Of a stretch of 64,000 nucleotides of DNA, positions 12,791 to 24,372 are shown piece by piece. Each line of letters starts with the position of its first letter. Within the stretch, counting starts at the first letter, position 1. Below the pieces are notes generated by a model. It searched no databases. It was given only the letters and a program-made list of their open reading frames with translations, and was not told the origin of the DNA. The stretch is from Pseudisothecium myosuroides (lineage: Eukaryota > Streptophyta > Bryopsida > Hypnales > Lembophyllaceae): NCBI GenBank assembly GCA_951799445.1, contig OX637295.1, positions 19,344,001-19,408,000 on the forward strand. The letters are read 5' to 3'. The position numbers were made by a program, and so were the translations under genes.

Positions 12791-15700
12791 ATGTCTTTGT
12801 GGAGGAGAATGAAACTAGCAACCCGTGGGACGAGCACAAGCGGGCGATTCAAGCAGTTGGTGTTGTGTTGCTGCATTTTAGCATCGGTGGTGCCCATCGT
12901 CTTCTTTAATCACCACACCATTGCGTATTCTTTGCGACCACTTTGGGATACTCCTCCCAAGCCCTTCCAAGTAAGCTGCACTAAACCTTTTCTTGAACTC
13001 ATAACCTCAAATCGGCAGAGGTGTCAACCAATGCACTGGATATCATATGTATTAATTATGATTTTTCAAAGTCTAACTTTATAGATTTCTAAAACCATGC
13101 CCTAATTTTGATGTACATGGGTTGAACATTTTGATTTGAGTATCTTCTTGTTTGGGATAGGCACTTGGAAAGTACTCCAGTAACATGTATATCCTACCTT
13201 AATCATGAGGTTGTGTTAGTAACGTGAAGTGAAGCTATATTTTGAAAATTTCATCTCCATGTCTAGTAGTGTAATTCCTAAAGGATGAAGGATTCTAGGT
13301 TTGAAAAGGGCCATTTCAATTGATCATATTGCAAAAAATATTATTCAGATGAGGTCATATTTTGTACCACTAGAATCAATGAAGAGGATTATATATGTTA
13401 ATAAAAAAACAAACCAAATTGGAAAAAAGACTTTACAAATGACCTAGTCAATCTAGTTCAGAAAATATAAGATCAAAATTGGATATTTTGGCCCTTTATG
13501 GCTTAAGAATTCATTAATTATTTCTTAGAACAAGGATCTATTTTCATGTTACTCAAGCTATAATTGTGCCTTTTTCCTTGTACAAATTCAACCCTAGCAA
13601 TGTTGAGATAGAGTGACTTCATGCCCATGAATATGAAAGAGGGAATGACTAGTTGTTGCCTGGGTGTTTTTTATTGAATCACCAAGTCTATGTCCAATCT
13701 TTATCTTTGTTGACATACCATGACTATGTTCTATTTGAAATTTTTTCATGATGATTACATTTAAGCTATACTTAGAATCAAATTTTGGGATCCAAATGTT
13801 GAGGACTGGTCCAAAAACTTGGATTTCAAAATCTTTCTTAAATGGGCATCATGTAGGTTGATCAAATGACCAATCAATGATGAGCTTCCACCCTCTTCAA
13901 GGCCATGGCAACCTGAGCAAAACCACTACCCAAAATTTTATCAAACTTTCCAATGCAAAAAACTGCAAGTTCAAATAGTAATTCAAAACCCGACTTAACT
14001 TAGCTTGATAGATGCATCTTGTGAAGACAAAGAGAATGATACCAAGGAAGTTCACATATAGTTAAGTACTGGAGGAGTTTCACTGAAGATTCTCTGCAAG
14101 CCCAGCCCCTTGCACTGGGTCTGATCTTAATTGGGATAAGTTCCTCCACAAGGATTATGACAATATGTATGTCACTCTGCAGGTACTCCCCCACTACTAC
14201 GCCGAAGGTCTCCCCATATCCAAGTTATGTCAACTCCATGGCTGGACGCCGCGGGAGACTCCGCGCCGCGTCTTTGATGCAGTTCTTTTCAGCAATGAGA
14301 TTGACATTCTCGAGATCCGAATGCGAGTATGGATTCAATTCAAACCTTTTCTTCTTTCATTCTAATTCCATCAATTTATAATGTTTGGGCAATGACATGG
14401 AGAGCAACTAATTCATGCGAATGATTCGCTCCTCGGTACTTGCAATGTTTTCAAAAGGAGATCAATTGAGAATGATCCAATTCATGTAAGTAGTTCTGGC
14501 TATGTCGAGATTATTGCGAGAATCTTGTGAAGAAACGGGAATTCAGAGGGTTCGATTCTCAGAATCTTCATGGACAAAGTTTGACGCTGGTGATGTTGGT
14601 AGCGCAAAGTGTGTTTCCTTTCTACTGTTCTGGTTATCCTGGTAGTGCGTGTGACACTAATTTAGCAAAATTAGTGCACGCACTATTTCAAAATTAGTGC
14701 ACGCTGATGTATTACTTTGTTGTTTTAATTTCCTCACTAATAGGATAAATCAAAGTAGTACATCAAAAAGTGTCTAGTGGCCTCAACCCAGAAATGCGTT
14801 AGCAAGCTAGAAATGGAAAATGTCACTAAGTTGGAAGTTAATTAATAGTTGATGACAGGAAATCTTGAAACATGTTTTCGATATTCAACTCTCATGGACA
14901 TGGAAGTGGCCACTATTGACCACCTGGACTCTTGGGAAATAATTCTAGTTTTGTTGAAACGAATTGCAGGGCTTTAATTTGCTAATACACTAACAGTCAT
15001 TCGACCCTGCAGTTGTCAGTCAGTTCTGTAAGATTCATGGAAAAAAAACTAGCTAAATGGCGAAAAGACTAACTAGCTAGATTCATTAAATCCTTCCAAT
15101 CTTAACAGCATTTAAGGCAGTTTATATTGTAAACTGTCATTTATTGCAACATAAATAGATTTCTAGGATTCCTTTGGGGTGGGTTCTCTGCTTGAGTTTG
15201 TCTGAAGGAGTCGTGATGGGTCGTGTTTGCAGGAACTAATGCCCTTCATAACGAAGTTCATTGTCTTGGAGTCGAACGCAACATTTACAGGCCAACGAAA
15301 GCCCCTCTTCTTCGAACAGCACAAGGACAGCCGCTTCAAATTTATTCACAGCCAGCTTGAGCACATCGTTTTGCCAAGCCGCCCACGCATACCAAACGAG
15401 GATCCCTTTATCAGCGAGCGTTATCAACGACGAGCCATGCATCGTTTTGTCCATGCAGGTCAGTGATGTTGTTATGTTTTTCAAAATTAATACTACACCT
15501 TTTCATTTTGATAGCCATTTTTGGTAAATTATCCTACATTCTTCAATAAATTTGCAGAAACTTATTATAATTCGTAAGCTTCTTACTTCTTTTTGATGAC
15601 AACATGAGCCTCCACTTTTGGGATAACTTCCCCCAAAAGGTTATTTTATAAGATTAGACAAGAAAATTTTCTATCCTAAAATTCGTGCAAAAAAATTCAC

Positions 15701-16277
15701 TGATGCAGGCCTGCGAGAAGGGGACCTGCTCATCACAGCTGACGCGGATGAGATTCCATCTGCTCATACAATCCGCCTGCTGCAAAACTGCGATGGGTAC
15801 CCGCCGGTCATGCACCTTCAGCTAAGAAATTACGTCTATTCATTTGAGTTTCTAGTGGATTACAATAGTTGGCGTTCAAGTGTCCAGATCTTCAGGAGGA
15901 ACACCCCGTATTCGCATATTCGCCTTTCCAACTACCTTCTGGCTGATGCGGGCTGGCACTGCAGTTTCTGCTTCCGATACATCAAAGATTTTGTCTTCAA
16001 AATGCAAGCCTATTCTCATGCTGACCGAGTTCGACATTCTTCCTTTTTAAACCCTCAAAGGATTCAAGCCATAATATGCAAGGGAACGGATTTGTTTGAC
16101 ATGCTTCCGGAGGAGTTCAGCTTCAAGGAGCTCATTAGTAAGTTAGGTGCTGTTGCACGATCCTTTTCTGGAGTGCACTTGCCAAAGTATTTATTGGAAA
16201 ATTCAACGAGCTACAAGTTCCTGTTACCTGGAAATTGTAATCGTGAAGAAGACCCTGCCATGGGCCGGGTCGTTTGA
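12791..16277 (+). CDS. GT17 family glycosyltransferase (beta-1,4-mannosyl-glycoprotein GlcNAc-transferase-like)
   Basis: Four exons, 12791-12970, 14183-14326, 15233-15458 and 15709-16277, have GT-AG borders and join in frame to 372 residues. A short cytosolic N terminus is followed by one hydrophobic segment at about 22-40, as in type II Golgi enzymes. The catalytic part has the GT17 signatures: YYAEGLPISKLCQLHGW, VFDAVLFSNEIDILEIR, FIVLESNATFTG, the metal-binding DAD in ITADADEIPS (residues 195-197), and near the end DLFDMLPEEFSFKELI and FLLPGNC. The family includes animal MGAT3, which adds bisecting GlcNAc to N-glycans. The plant members are related in sequence, but their substrate is not settled, so only a Golgi glycosyltransferase role is safe. 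The length fits plant members. A damaged second copy lies at 24373-25712. Confidence 0.9.
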
Positions 16278-17801
16278 ATTCAACGGTCCTCGGCTTCCAT
16301 TTCTGAACACGAAGCACAAGCCGAAGTCAAAGAATAAATTGTCCGTGGGGGCAACCCTCAGAGGTGTGCACATGACATTAGAAGCTTTGGATTTTTCATG
16401 TGCTTTCTTCTCAAATTGGTACTCTCAACGTCTCTGATGACACACTCTGTAATTGCACATTCCATGGATATCCTCAGAATCTGTTAAATTGTGCACACAT
16501 ATGGCTGGATACATTGTGAGCACAGGCATGGTCGATTGTCCACCGGAGGCCATGTCATTAGAGAGGGTTGAGGAAGTCAACAAAGCAGCAAATGCGTGCA
16601 GCACAGGGAACTCATCGGAGGCCTCGTGGTCCCATCCCTCCCAAGCTAAGTACCGCGGCCAGTAGTGATTCTGGGTGACAAAGGGGCTGATTCCTGGATG
16701 AGTGCCCTGCTACATCATTACCATGACCTGGGCAACGCGTTTTCGTGCTGCACCCTTCCGTCGGCATCTTATTTCGAAGGGGTTTGCTCCACGAAGCTGC
16801 TTTGCTCTTTGCTTTCGGCTTTGCTCTTCGCTCTTCGCTCTTCGTCTTAGATTCCTCTGCGAGATCTCCACTGGGAGTTGCTTTATTGACTGCGGAGGGA
16901 TTCGTTGGAAGCGCCGCGGAATTGAGCTGCCGGCTTTCCAATTCTTTGTTCGGTGCTACTTTGGTGGTTTGACGAGTGAATTGTCGGTAAGCTGGAGTGA
17001 TCGGGTGGCTGCCTTCCTTGCTGGGCGATGGGGGTGCGCGCGTGAAGGAGACGTCGAGCACCACTTGTATTGCATTTTCGGATCCGGTGGATCAAGTCAC
17101 AAGTAACAAGCTTCATCTAGATTGCCCACCATCGGAGCTTCTTGTGAGAGATTTCTGTGAGCACTGAGTAAGAGCTACTTCACTTGCTGCGGGAGACTCG
17201 GTTGGAAGCGTCGAAGTAAGCTGCGTGCTTTGCTGGACGATTGGGATTCTTGTGAAGGAGACGCCGAGGCCCACCGACATCGCATTTCCAAGTAAAGTGC
17301 CCAATCACTTGTTTCCGGGGTGTTGTGACTTCCTGTGCTGTCCTTCCCTTACCCAACTGAGAAACTCATTCGACTCGCCTGGTATCTGGACTGCTTGTTG
17401 TGAAATTTCTGAATTGGTTTTGGGGTTCAATTTCAAGAACGAATCAAGCTCTACTTTTTTTGTTCTAAGGCTTCGTTTTAGTGGGATGCTTGGATGCCAG
17501 ATGGTTTCCTTGTCTGCACTGCAGGTGTAGGGTTATGCGCGCATTGGGATGTTATTTAGCTTTTGATCATTGCCGACATGGCTCTCAACTTTCACTGAAG
17601 TTCTAGTATACATTCTTTTCTCCCAACCTGTGCTTTCGTGATTCCAGCTCTATTGAAAGCCTAATCCCTCAACTTTGTTGAAATAACAGAGAAGAACGTT
17701 TAAAGCGCAAGGGCACTGTTGTGTGTCTGGTACCGCATACTCAAGCACATTCAAGCACTTGTTGGAAGAGTTGGGTTGAAGCTCATACGTACTGTTGCAC
17801 G
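16278..17801. other. GT17 3' flank and GC-richer leader-like region before the kinase copy
   Basis: Sequence to about 16575 is the 3' flank of the GT17 gene and is duplicated near 25500-25712. From 16640 the sequence is GC-richer and has CTTCGCTCTT-type short repeats near 16800-16850. Two degenerate tandem copies (about 16790-17080 and 17120-17290) share GTTGGAAGCG, TTGCTGG and GTGAAGGAGACG. This resembles a promoter or 5' leader for the kinase-like gene. The open frames here have no recognisable domain. Confidence 0.4.
17450..17705 (+). repeat. Upstream copy of a ~230-bp direct repeat bracketing kinase copy A
   Basis: The stretch 17450-17705 recurs at about 19505-19738 in the same orientation, sharing for example CTCTATTGAAAGCCTAATC and CTCAACTTTGTTGAAA. 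Kinase-like sequence follows each copy, directly in the first case and after a transposon in the second. The simplest reading is that these are the leaders of two tandem gene copies, not LTRs. Confidence 0.65.
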
Positions 17802-18974
17802 ATGGTTGAATCAAGTGGCTCAAGCAATCAAATGGCACTTGCAATTGAAACTCAACCTGGCCTTGCCTCATATTTATCACCATCTGGTTTTGATCTTGAT
17901 CCAAGCAGGAGCTCTGTGGAGCAAGAAAGTGGTGTCAATAGTATTGAGGAAATCATCAAAAAGTTCAAGTCTCATTGGAGCAAACTAGGAGACTTTGACT
18001 CCGACAATGAAGTGGCAGAAGTGAGCAACATTGAGTTTTTTAAGACCTTGCAAGTGCATCCCACTTGGGGTAGTTTCTTCAAAACCTTTGATAAAGGTGA
18101 AGATAGTTGTGGTGAATTGGTGATGGGTGAGAAGTTTGTAGAGGGTGGGCAAGTAGAGATCTACAAAGTGCAAGTGAAGTGGAATGACGTAGCACAGTGT
18201 GAAGGTGATTGAATACAATCTACTAAACATGTCTTGAAGGTGTTCAAGAAGGGATTGCCTTGGGGAATAAGATTCCACTCTGATGTGCAATGTGGAACAT
18301 TGTTGGAAGATGGGAGGTTTGCTTTTCTAATGGTCAAAGAAGAAGAAAATCTGCGGAATATGATAAACCATCAAATGTTGACGAGATCAAACAATGAAGG
18401 CCCATTTTCAAACAAAGAGGCTCTAGAAGCCATGTTTTGTGTTGCATTTGGGATGAATCACCTACACGATTGTGGCATTGTTCACAAGGACATCAAAGCT
18501 TCTAATGTACTTATTGAAAACAATATGACTTGCTTAATAGTTGACTTTGAATGTTTCGTTGAAGTTGTAAGGACAAGGTTTTGGAGAGCACTTGAAATAT
18601 TGGTAGCTTGCAAGTATGGGAATGTGAGTATGAAGGTAGAGTTATTCACCAAAGCAGTGGATGTTTATAGTTATGGAATGACTTGCTATGAAATCTTGAT
18701 AGGTAAACTTCCATTTGAAGGTCATTCGTGGAATGACATTGATCTTGTGTTCCAGGGGCAAATGCCAAAGGTGCCAAATTATGTCGATGGTTGGATTCGG
18801 AAACTATTGAATAGGTGTTGGCAATCAAACTCAGGAACTCATCCAACTTCTCAAGAAATATTGAAAATACTTTTAGCAAATTTAGCAACATGTAGAAATT
18901 TGGATTTAAAAGTTCAAAAAGTTGAGTTGAAATTTGGAACTAGAAAGTTTGGAATAGCAATTCAAAGATTGTAG
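17802..18974 (+). pseudogene. TKL-like protein kinase, copy A, with in-frame stop and degenerate catalytic motifs
   Basis: One reading frame runs from the ATG at 17802 to 18974 but is cut by a single TGA at 18210-18212. The N-terminal part contains IEEIIKKFKSHWSKLGDFDSD and GEKFVEGGQVEIYKVQV, the latter resembling the start of a kinase N-lobe. After the stop come LLEDGRFAFLMVK, GMNHLHDCGIVHKDIKASN (HKD where HRD is usual, 18483), VDFECF in place of DFG (18543), DVYSYGMTCYEILIGKLPF and LLNRCWQSNSGTHPTSQEIL, typical of tyrosine-kinase-like plant kinases. Compared with copy B, a segment just after the conserved LKVF is missing. The stop, the deletion and the DFE argue for a pseudogene or an inactive pseudokinase. 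An intron that removes the stop cannot be excluded by eye. Confidence 0.75.
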
Positions 18975-19743
18975 AAATGTAGAGATTATTGCGGTTGAAA
19001 TTGAGGTTGCCAAAACTAAAGAAGATAAACATGTACAAAATGATATGAGTGTTGATATGTCCCTAGAAAATTAGATATAGAGGGAAAATCATTCTAAGAG
19101 GAGAAAAAAAATATTCATTCAATTTTCAAATGCTTACATATTTAGGGCTTGAATTTGAAAATATGTATTGTAAATTGCAAAATCTCATTTGGGATGTGTC
19201 CAATATCTTGTGAAACTTTTATAAGACAAGCAAATACAACAAAATTTGTTGGAAATGAGATTTGTTTGTTAGAAATATGAAGTAGAATTAGGAATTAGAA
19301 AAGCATTGGATAGAAGTTCAACGTGTATAGATGTGGAGATCATTGAAATTGAAGATGCGAGAACTAAAGATGTTTTGGTTAAGCAAGAAGTGACATAATG
19401 TGATTATCCAAAGCTTCCTAAAGTTGCAATTGGTGAAATGCATTCAACCTTTCCTCGCATCTATTGAGATTTGGGCATGGTCTAATTCACATATTCCAAT
19501 CTAGGGCTTCATTTTAGTTAGATGCATCGATTGCTAGATGGTATTTTGTCTACACATGTAGATGTTGTAGATGTTGAATGGTTTGTTGAGAGATTATTTA
19601 GGCTTCGATCATTACCGACAAAGCTCTTAAGTTTCACACAAGTTATAATATAGATTATTTTCTTGCAATCCATGGTTGTGTGAACCCAACTCTATTGAAA
19701 GCCTAATCTCTCAACTTTGTTGAAACAACAAAAAAGAATGCTT
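18975..19743. other. 3' flank of kinase copy A and leader of kinase copy B
   Basis: AT-rich sequence with no gene. From about 19505 to 19738 it matches 17450-17705, the leader of kinase copy A. The match breaks off where the inverted-repeat transposon starts at 19744 and resumes beyond 22620. Confidence 0.6.
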
Positions 19744-19907
19744 GGGTGATTGCAAGAAACACTTGTACTATTTGTTGCATTTTTTAATTTTGATCTTTTA
19801 GTATTTTTTGTACTATGAGTCACCTTCAATACTATTGGGGGGCATGGAACATAAAATCTGAATGGTCAATTGGATTTCAAATTTACTATTTTGACAACAT
19901 GTGATGT

Positions 19908-22160
19908 GGGTCGTTGCAAGAATGACTTGCTGTTTTTGTTCCACTTTGGTTGTTTTCGGCTAGTACTCCCAGTACTCTGAGCTTTTTGCATATGAATTTT
20001 TTTAAATAAAATAAAATAATAATAATTAGTAGAACACTTGAAATAGCATATTACCAAAATTTCAGACCTAAAAAAAATCAAGGTAAAAAGTTATTCACAA
20101 AAACGTGTGAGCTGAAATTTTGAAGAAAATACATAGTTTGACGTTTTAATTTGTACAAAATAGGAAATTTTTTTTCAAAGAAACTAAAAATTTTCCATTT
20201 GGAAAGACTTTAGTTTGAAGAGATTTCACCAAAAAAATTATCTTGAAACCATCTTCAACATTCAGAATTGTGCGCGCAAGAGAGTTTTCTTTGCATGGAC
20301 GTAGAGGACATAAAATATAATATTTTTTAATGCCCCTTGGTAGGAACATTACTTCCTACTATGGCAATAGACCATAGAAATTTCAGTTCCAAATCATTAA
20401 ATTTGGGGACTCCATAGTACTAAAAATCCTTAAAACTCAAAACATGACATATTAGTTTAAATGATTTTTAAATATAAAATGATTTTTGAAAATTTCTAAA
20501 AAATATGAGATATGATTGAACTCAAGAGAGGCATCTCCAATAAAAATTTCAAATTCATGCAAATCATGCTACAAAAGTTATAGCAAAAAGATGCTTCCGC
20601 ACTCGTTTTGTGCTCGGGGGGTGCACTCCTTGAAAAAAATAAGGATATAGGTGCGAACACCGGGTATTTAAATGGGGGGTATTACTTTTTGTCCATTGAT
20701 TATTCTAAGGTCTATCATTATATAATTTTCTAATTTGAACCATTAAGAAGGGGGCATACATTAATCATAATTCCTAATTGCCATGAATATGTCATATGCT
20801 ATATTGGTTCAATTTTTTTGCACTACTTGCAATTACAAAATTTGGTGTAGGGTTTAGAGTTCAAAAGGAGGCTTCTTAACCATTTAGTGCTTTGAAGTCC
20901 AAAAATTCATATCTAATTCCACAAAGCTCCAAAAATATAAAACAATTTGGATTAGATGCCAATTCTACTCGTCTTTCAAGGGGAATTTCTTGAAAAAGAT
21001 TTTAAAAAGTTTCACCTCCTCAAAATTCAATTTCAGCTCTTAAATGGGTGATTTATGAACCTCTTACTTTTAAAGCTCAGTTTGTAATCAATTTCTCATT
21101 GAAAGATTTTCAGTAGCAGAATTGGTATTCACGTAAAGTGTAGATATTTGCAGCTTCAAAAATCATAATCCAATTGTAGGCTTTATCATTATCTACATTT
21201 TTATTTTTATTTTAAAACAAATGAAACATATTTTTATTGCCAATGGTAAAAAGTAACTTACAAGCTAGCTAGCCACAAGTGGCCAAGGTGAATTGCCCTC
21301 ATTGCTTGTTCCCCCAAGTCATTCTAGGGGTGCATGTAAAAAAAAGCCCCCTACTTTGGATATGATTATTGTATCTTGTACAACCTTCCTCGCTAATTTT
21401 GGGGCTTTTGATTGCAAATATTAATTTAAAATTTGCAAATTTTATCATGCATTGCAAATTTAAAAAATCAACATTTTTCCTTGGGAGCGAGTAAGGGGGT
21501 CAGTTCACCTAGGCATTACAAATGGCCTGGCCAGAAGAGAAACAAGATGTACATGACCAGACCAAGTAACACTAGGGAAGTGAAAAGACATTAGGCTATC
21601 TGGATTGTATTAAGCTTAGTCAACCATTCCATTCTAAATTTTTGATGATACTGCTTTTGGGGAAATGCATTTCTGAATGCACCCCCATAACTTATGTGTT
21701 CACAATTTATTATTCACATGGAGTTATAACCATAGCTTGCATATGGTAGGTTGATACCCTCATTTAACTTTGAGATTAAGAGTGGTAGGTAAAATAAAAT
21801 AGATCATCATAGGTTAAAGAATCTAAAATAAATAGACAATGTAGTATAAATGTGGGGTTAAATGCTAGCCCTAAACCCATAATTAAGACTTTTGACCCAC
21901 TAAATTAATAAAAAAAGGGGTATCTTAAGTTTAAATTTTTTCTAATGCATCCCATTATTCCACATCCTATAGTATTTATAATACACCCAATGACATTTTA
22001 CATATGCTATAGTATAATCAATCAATTTATAATTTTTAGCTCCAATGTTTTTTTGGCACCCTATCATTTGTTTGCACGTAGTTTGCTACTTCTACCACTT
22101 ACTACACCCCCCGAGGTTTTGTGACATTGTTTCAGTACCGGTCTTTCTTGCAATGACCCA
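19908..22160. mobile_element. Second, inner pair of related inverted repeats
   Basis: GGGTCGTTGCAAGAATGAC at 19908 and the reverse complement of GTCTTTCTTGCAATGACCC, ending at 22160, match at most positions. They resemble the outer TIR (GGTGATTGCAAGAAACACTT). This may be a related element nested inside the outer one, or a subterminal repeat of the same element. No clean target duplication was seen. Confidence 0.45.
20613..22115. mobile_element. 1.5-kb TIR element with 8-bp target-site duplication
   Basis: The ends read CTCGGGGGGTGCAC (from 20613) and, from the other strand, CTCGGGGGGTGTAG (to 22115). Identical 8-bp direct repeats GTTTTGTG flank it (20605-20612 and 22116-22123). The subterminal CAAAC(C/T)ACGTGC(G/A)AACAA is shared with the 566-bp element at 49319-49884, so both belong to one family. 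An 8-bp duplication is typical of hAT-type transposition, but the terminal bases are not canonical. No transposase frame was seen. Confidence 0.75.
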
Positions 22161-22725
22161 TGTTCATCATTGGATGACAAAAATGGATGGAAATACTTAA
22201 TTTGCCATAAAAAAGAATAGTTTATAGTGGTAGATAGGAGGTACTACAAGTCCACACCGGTACTATTGAGTCTTCTTGTGTTTTCATAAAGTATGTTTTT
22301 GAAAATCCTTCTACTGAGAAGGTGTATTTCTATTAGAAGAGCTAGCCTACCAAATTTGACGATGTAAGTCTTCAAAAAAGGTACTCCATAATACTAAAAA
22401 ACACCAAAACCACATGTGTGACATATATTCACGGAATTCAATTTACCTATTGAATTGATTTTTAAAAAATTAAAATAATTCAAGTACATTTTCTATTGCT
22501 TAGGAAGCTTTCTTTTGAATTTCATATTAATTCAATCATTTTTGTAGTACTTATGGCACAAAACAACTTCCGCATTGAACGTGTGACGAAAAATAGGACA
22601 AGTGTTTCTTGCAATCACCTGCTTATAGCACAAGTGCACTTTTATATCTATGACTACATAGTTATTCAAACACAAGAAATTGTCGTTGGAAGAGTTGGAT
22701 TGAAGCTCACCTATCCAATTGCACA

Positions 22726-24372
22726 ATGGATGAATCAAGGGGCTCAAACAATCGGATGACACTTTCAATTTGGAAACTAGACACAGTCTTACCTCTCATT
22801 TATTGCCAATTTCTTTTGGCCCAAGCGGATCTTCCATTGAGCGGATGGAGGGTAGAAGTTGTATCAATAGTATTGAGGAAATGATCAAAAAGTTCAAATC
22901 TCATTGGAGTCAAGTAGGGGAGTTTGATTCTGACAATGAAGTAGCAAAAGTGAGCAACACATGTGAAGCTTTTTCCAACCTTGCAAAGGCATTGCATTTG
23001 GGGTGATTTCTTCAAAACCTTTGGTGAAGGTGGAGGTAGTAGAGGTGAATTGGTGATGGGCAAGATCAGAAATTTGTAGACATTAAAAGAAAATTGAGCC
23101 CTCTATTGGGCTGCTTCCCTTTGTTGCAATGTAGAGATGGCGTGGAGCCTACATGATAAAGTTCATTAACAAAATGCAAGATCAACAACAGATAATTAAC
23201 CTTGTAGAATCATTCATCAACTCTTGAATTGACGTGGTGCAAAGGACGTGATGGGGAACCTAACGTAGTCCACTTTGGAATTCACCACCCTTTGAAGGTT
23301 CAACTTTCTTTCTAATGGGGTGGGCAAGCGAAGCTATATGCAATGCAAATAAATTAGTATGACCTAGAAATATTCAAAGATGTTCTAAGAAATTTGAGTG
23401 AATGAATCTTGAAGGTGTTCAAGAAGAGGACTTCCTAACTAAATTTGCAAGAACAATGATCGCAAGGAATGTTACAACACCATGCGAACATTTAATGAAT
23501 TGTAAAAAGCTTGGATTGCATCAAGAAATAAGATTCCAATGTGATGTATTTTGCACAACATTGTTGGAAGATGGAAGATTCACTTTTGTAATGGTCAAAG
23601 AACTAGATGATCTTTAGAGTATGATAGATCATCGAATGCAAACAAGGTCAAACAATGAAGATGTATTATTGAACAGGGAGGTTCTAGAGGCGATGTACGA
23701 AGGTTGTGTTTGGGATGAGTCAATGACACAATTATGGCATTGTATGTCAAGACATCAAAACTTCTAATGTGTTCCTATAAAAGAAAAAGGATTTGTCATT
23801 TTGTCGATTTTGAATGTTTTGTTGGAGTTGTAAGAACAAGGTTCTTTAGGGCCCTTGAAGTGTTAGAAGCTAACCAGTATGAACATTAGAGAGATCTTGG
23901 GGCTTATAGAGGACAGTTTTACTTTTGGCAACAATGCAAATACGTGAAAATAAAAAATTAATATTAATATTAATATTATTATTATTATTATTATTTTAAA
24001 TTTATAAAAATTTGCAGTGTGATGTGGTGCATGAGGCTATCACATAGTATTCAAAATATAGTTTTTAAAAAAAGAATTTAATATTTTTCACTTTTTGTTG
24101 TATTTATACTATTATTGAAAGTTAAACGGCCCACCATAGGCTCTAAATTTTTTTCTAATGAAATGTGAAGGAAAAGTTTGATTTACTAACCAAAATGGTT
24201 GATGTTTACTATTATAGAGTGACTTGTGAGATCTTGAGAGACAAGCTTCCATTTGTAGATCATCTCAAGAATAACTATGACTTTGTGCTCTAGGAGCAAA
24301 GGCTAAAAATGCCAAATTATATTGATGGTTGGATTTAAAAACTATTAAATAGGTGTTGGCAATCAAATTCTA
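22726..24372 (+). pseudogene. TKL-like protein kinase, copy B, frameshifted and interrupted
   Basis: This is a damaged paralogue of the copy at 17802-18974. It begins with ATGGATGAATCAAGG in the same context as copy A, then loses frame. Recognisable blocks are IEEMIKKFKSHWSQVGEFDSD (about 22870-22940), IRFQCDV and LLEDGRFTFVMVKE (about 23530-23610), a catalytic-loop remnant near 23750, and GWI and NRCWQSNS near 24330-24370. Unlike copy A it keeps sequence between LKVF-like and GLHQEIRF, so copy A carries the deletion. A short element (23899-24147) is inserted in the C-lobe. Homology ends at 24372, where GT17-type intron sequence begins. Confidence 0.75.
23899..24147. mobile_element. Short AT-rich MITE inserted in kinase copy B
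   Basis: This stretch is absent from kinase copy A and interrupts otherwise alignable sequence. It starts GGGGCTTATAGAGGACAG and ends with a partly complementary stretch (CGGCCCACCATAGGCTCT). The middle holds an ATT/AAT microsatellite at about 23962-23998. The ends resemble those of the element at 24460-24674. Boundaries are approximate. Confidence 0.5.

Larger units (their letters stand above)
19744..22619. mobile_element. 2.9-kb DNA transposon with ~28-bp TIRs inserted in the leader of kinase copy B
   Basis: The ends are inverted copies: GGTGATTGCAAGAAACACTT begins at 19745 and its reverse complement ends at 22619, with about one mismatch over 28 bp. TGCTT flanks both sides (19739-19743 and 22620-22624) and occurs once in the reconstructed empty site. 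Kinase copy A gives the empty-site reading (GAACGTTTAAAGCG corresponds to GAATGCTTATAGCA), which confirms both the insertion and a 5-bp duplication. No transposase frame is visible, so it is non-autonomous or decayed. It contains two further inverted-repeat pairs. Confidence 0.8.

Noticed and set aside
17450..19738. LTR retrotransposon bounded by ~230-bp direct repeats
   Set aside because: Both repeats stand in the same position relative to a kinase-like gene, and no gag, protease or reverse transcriptase is seen. Tandem gene duplication explains them.
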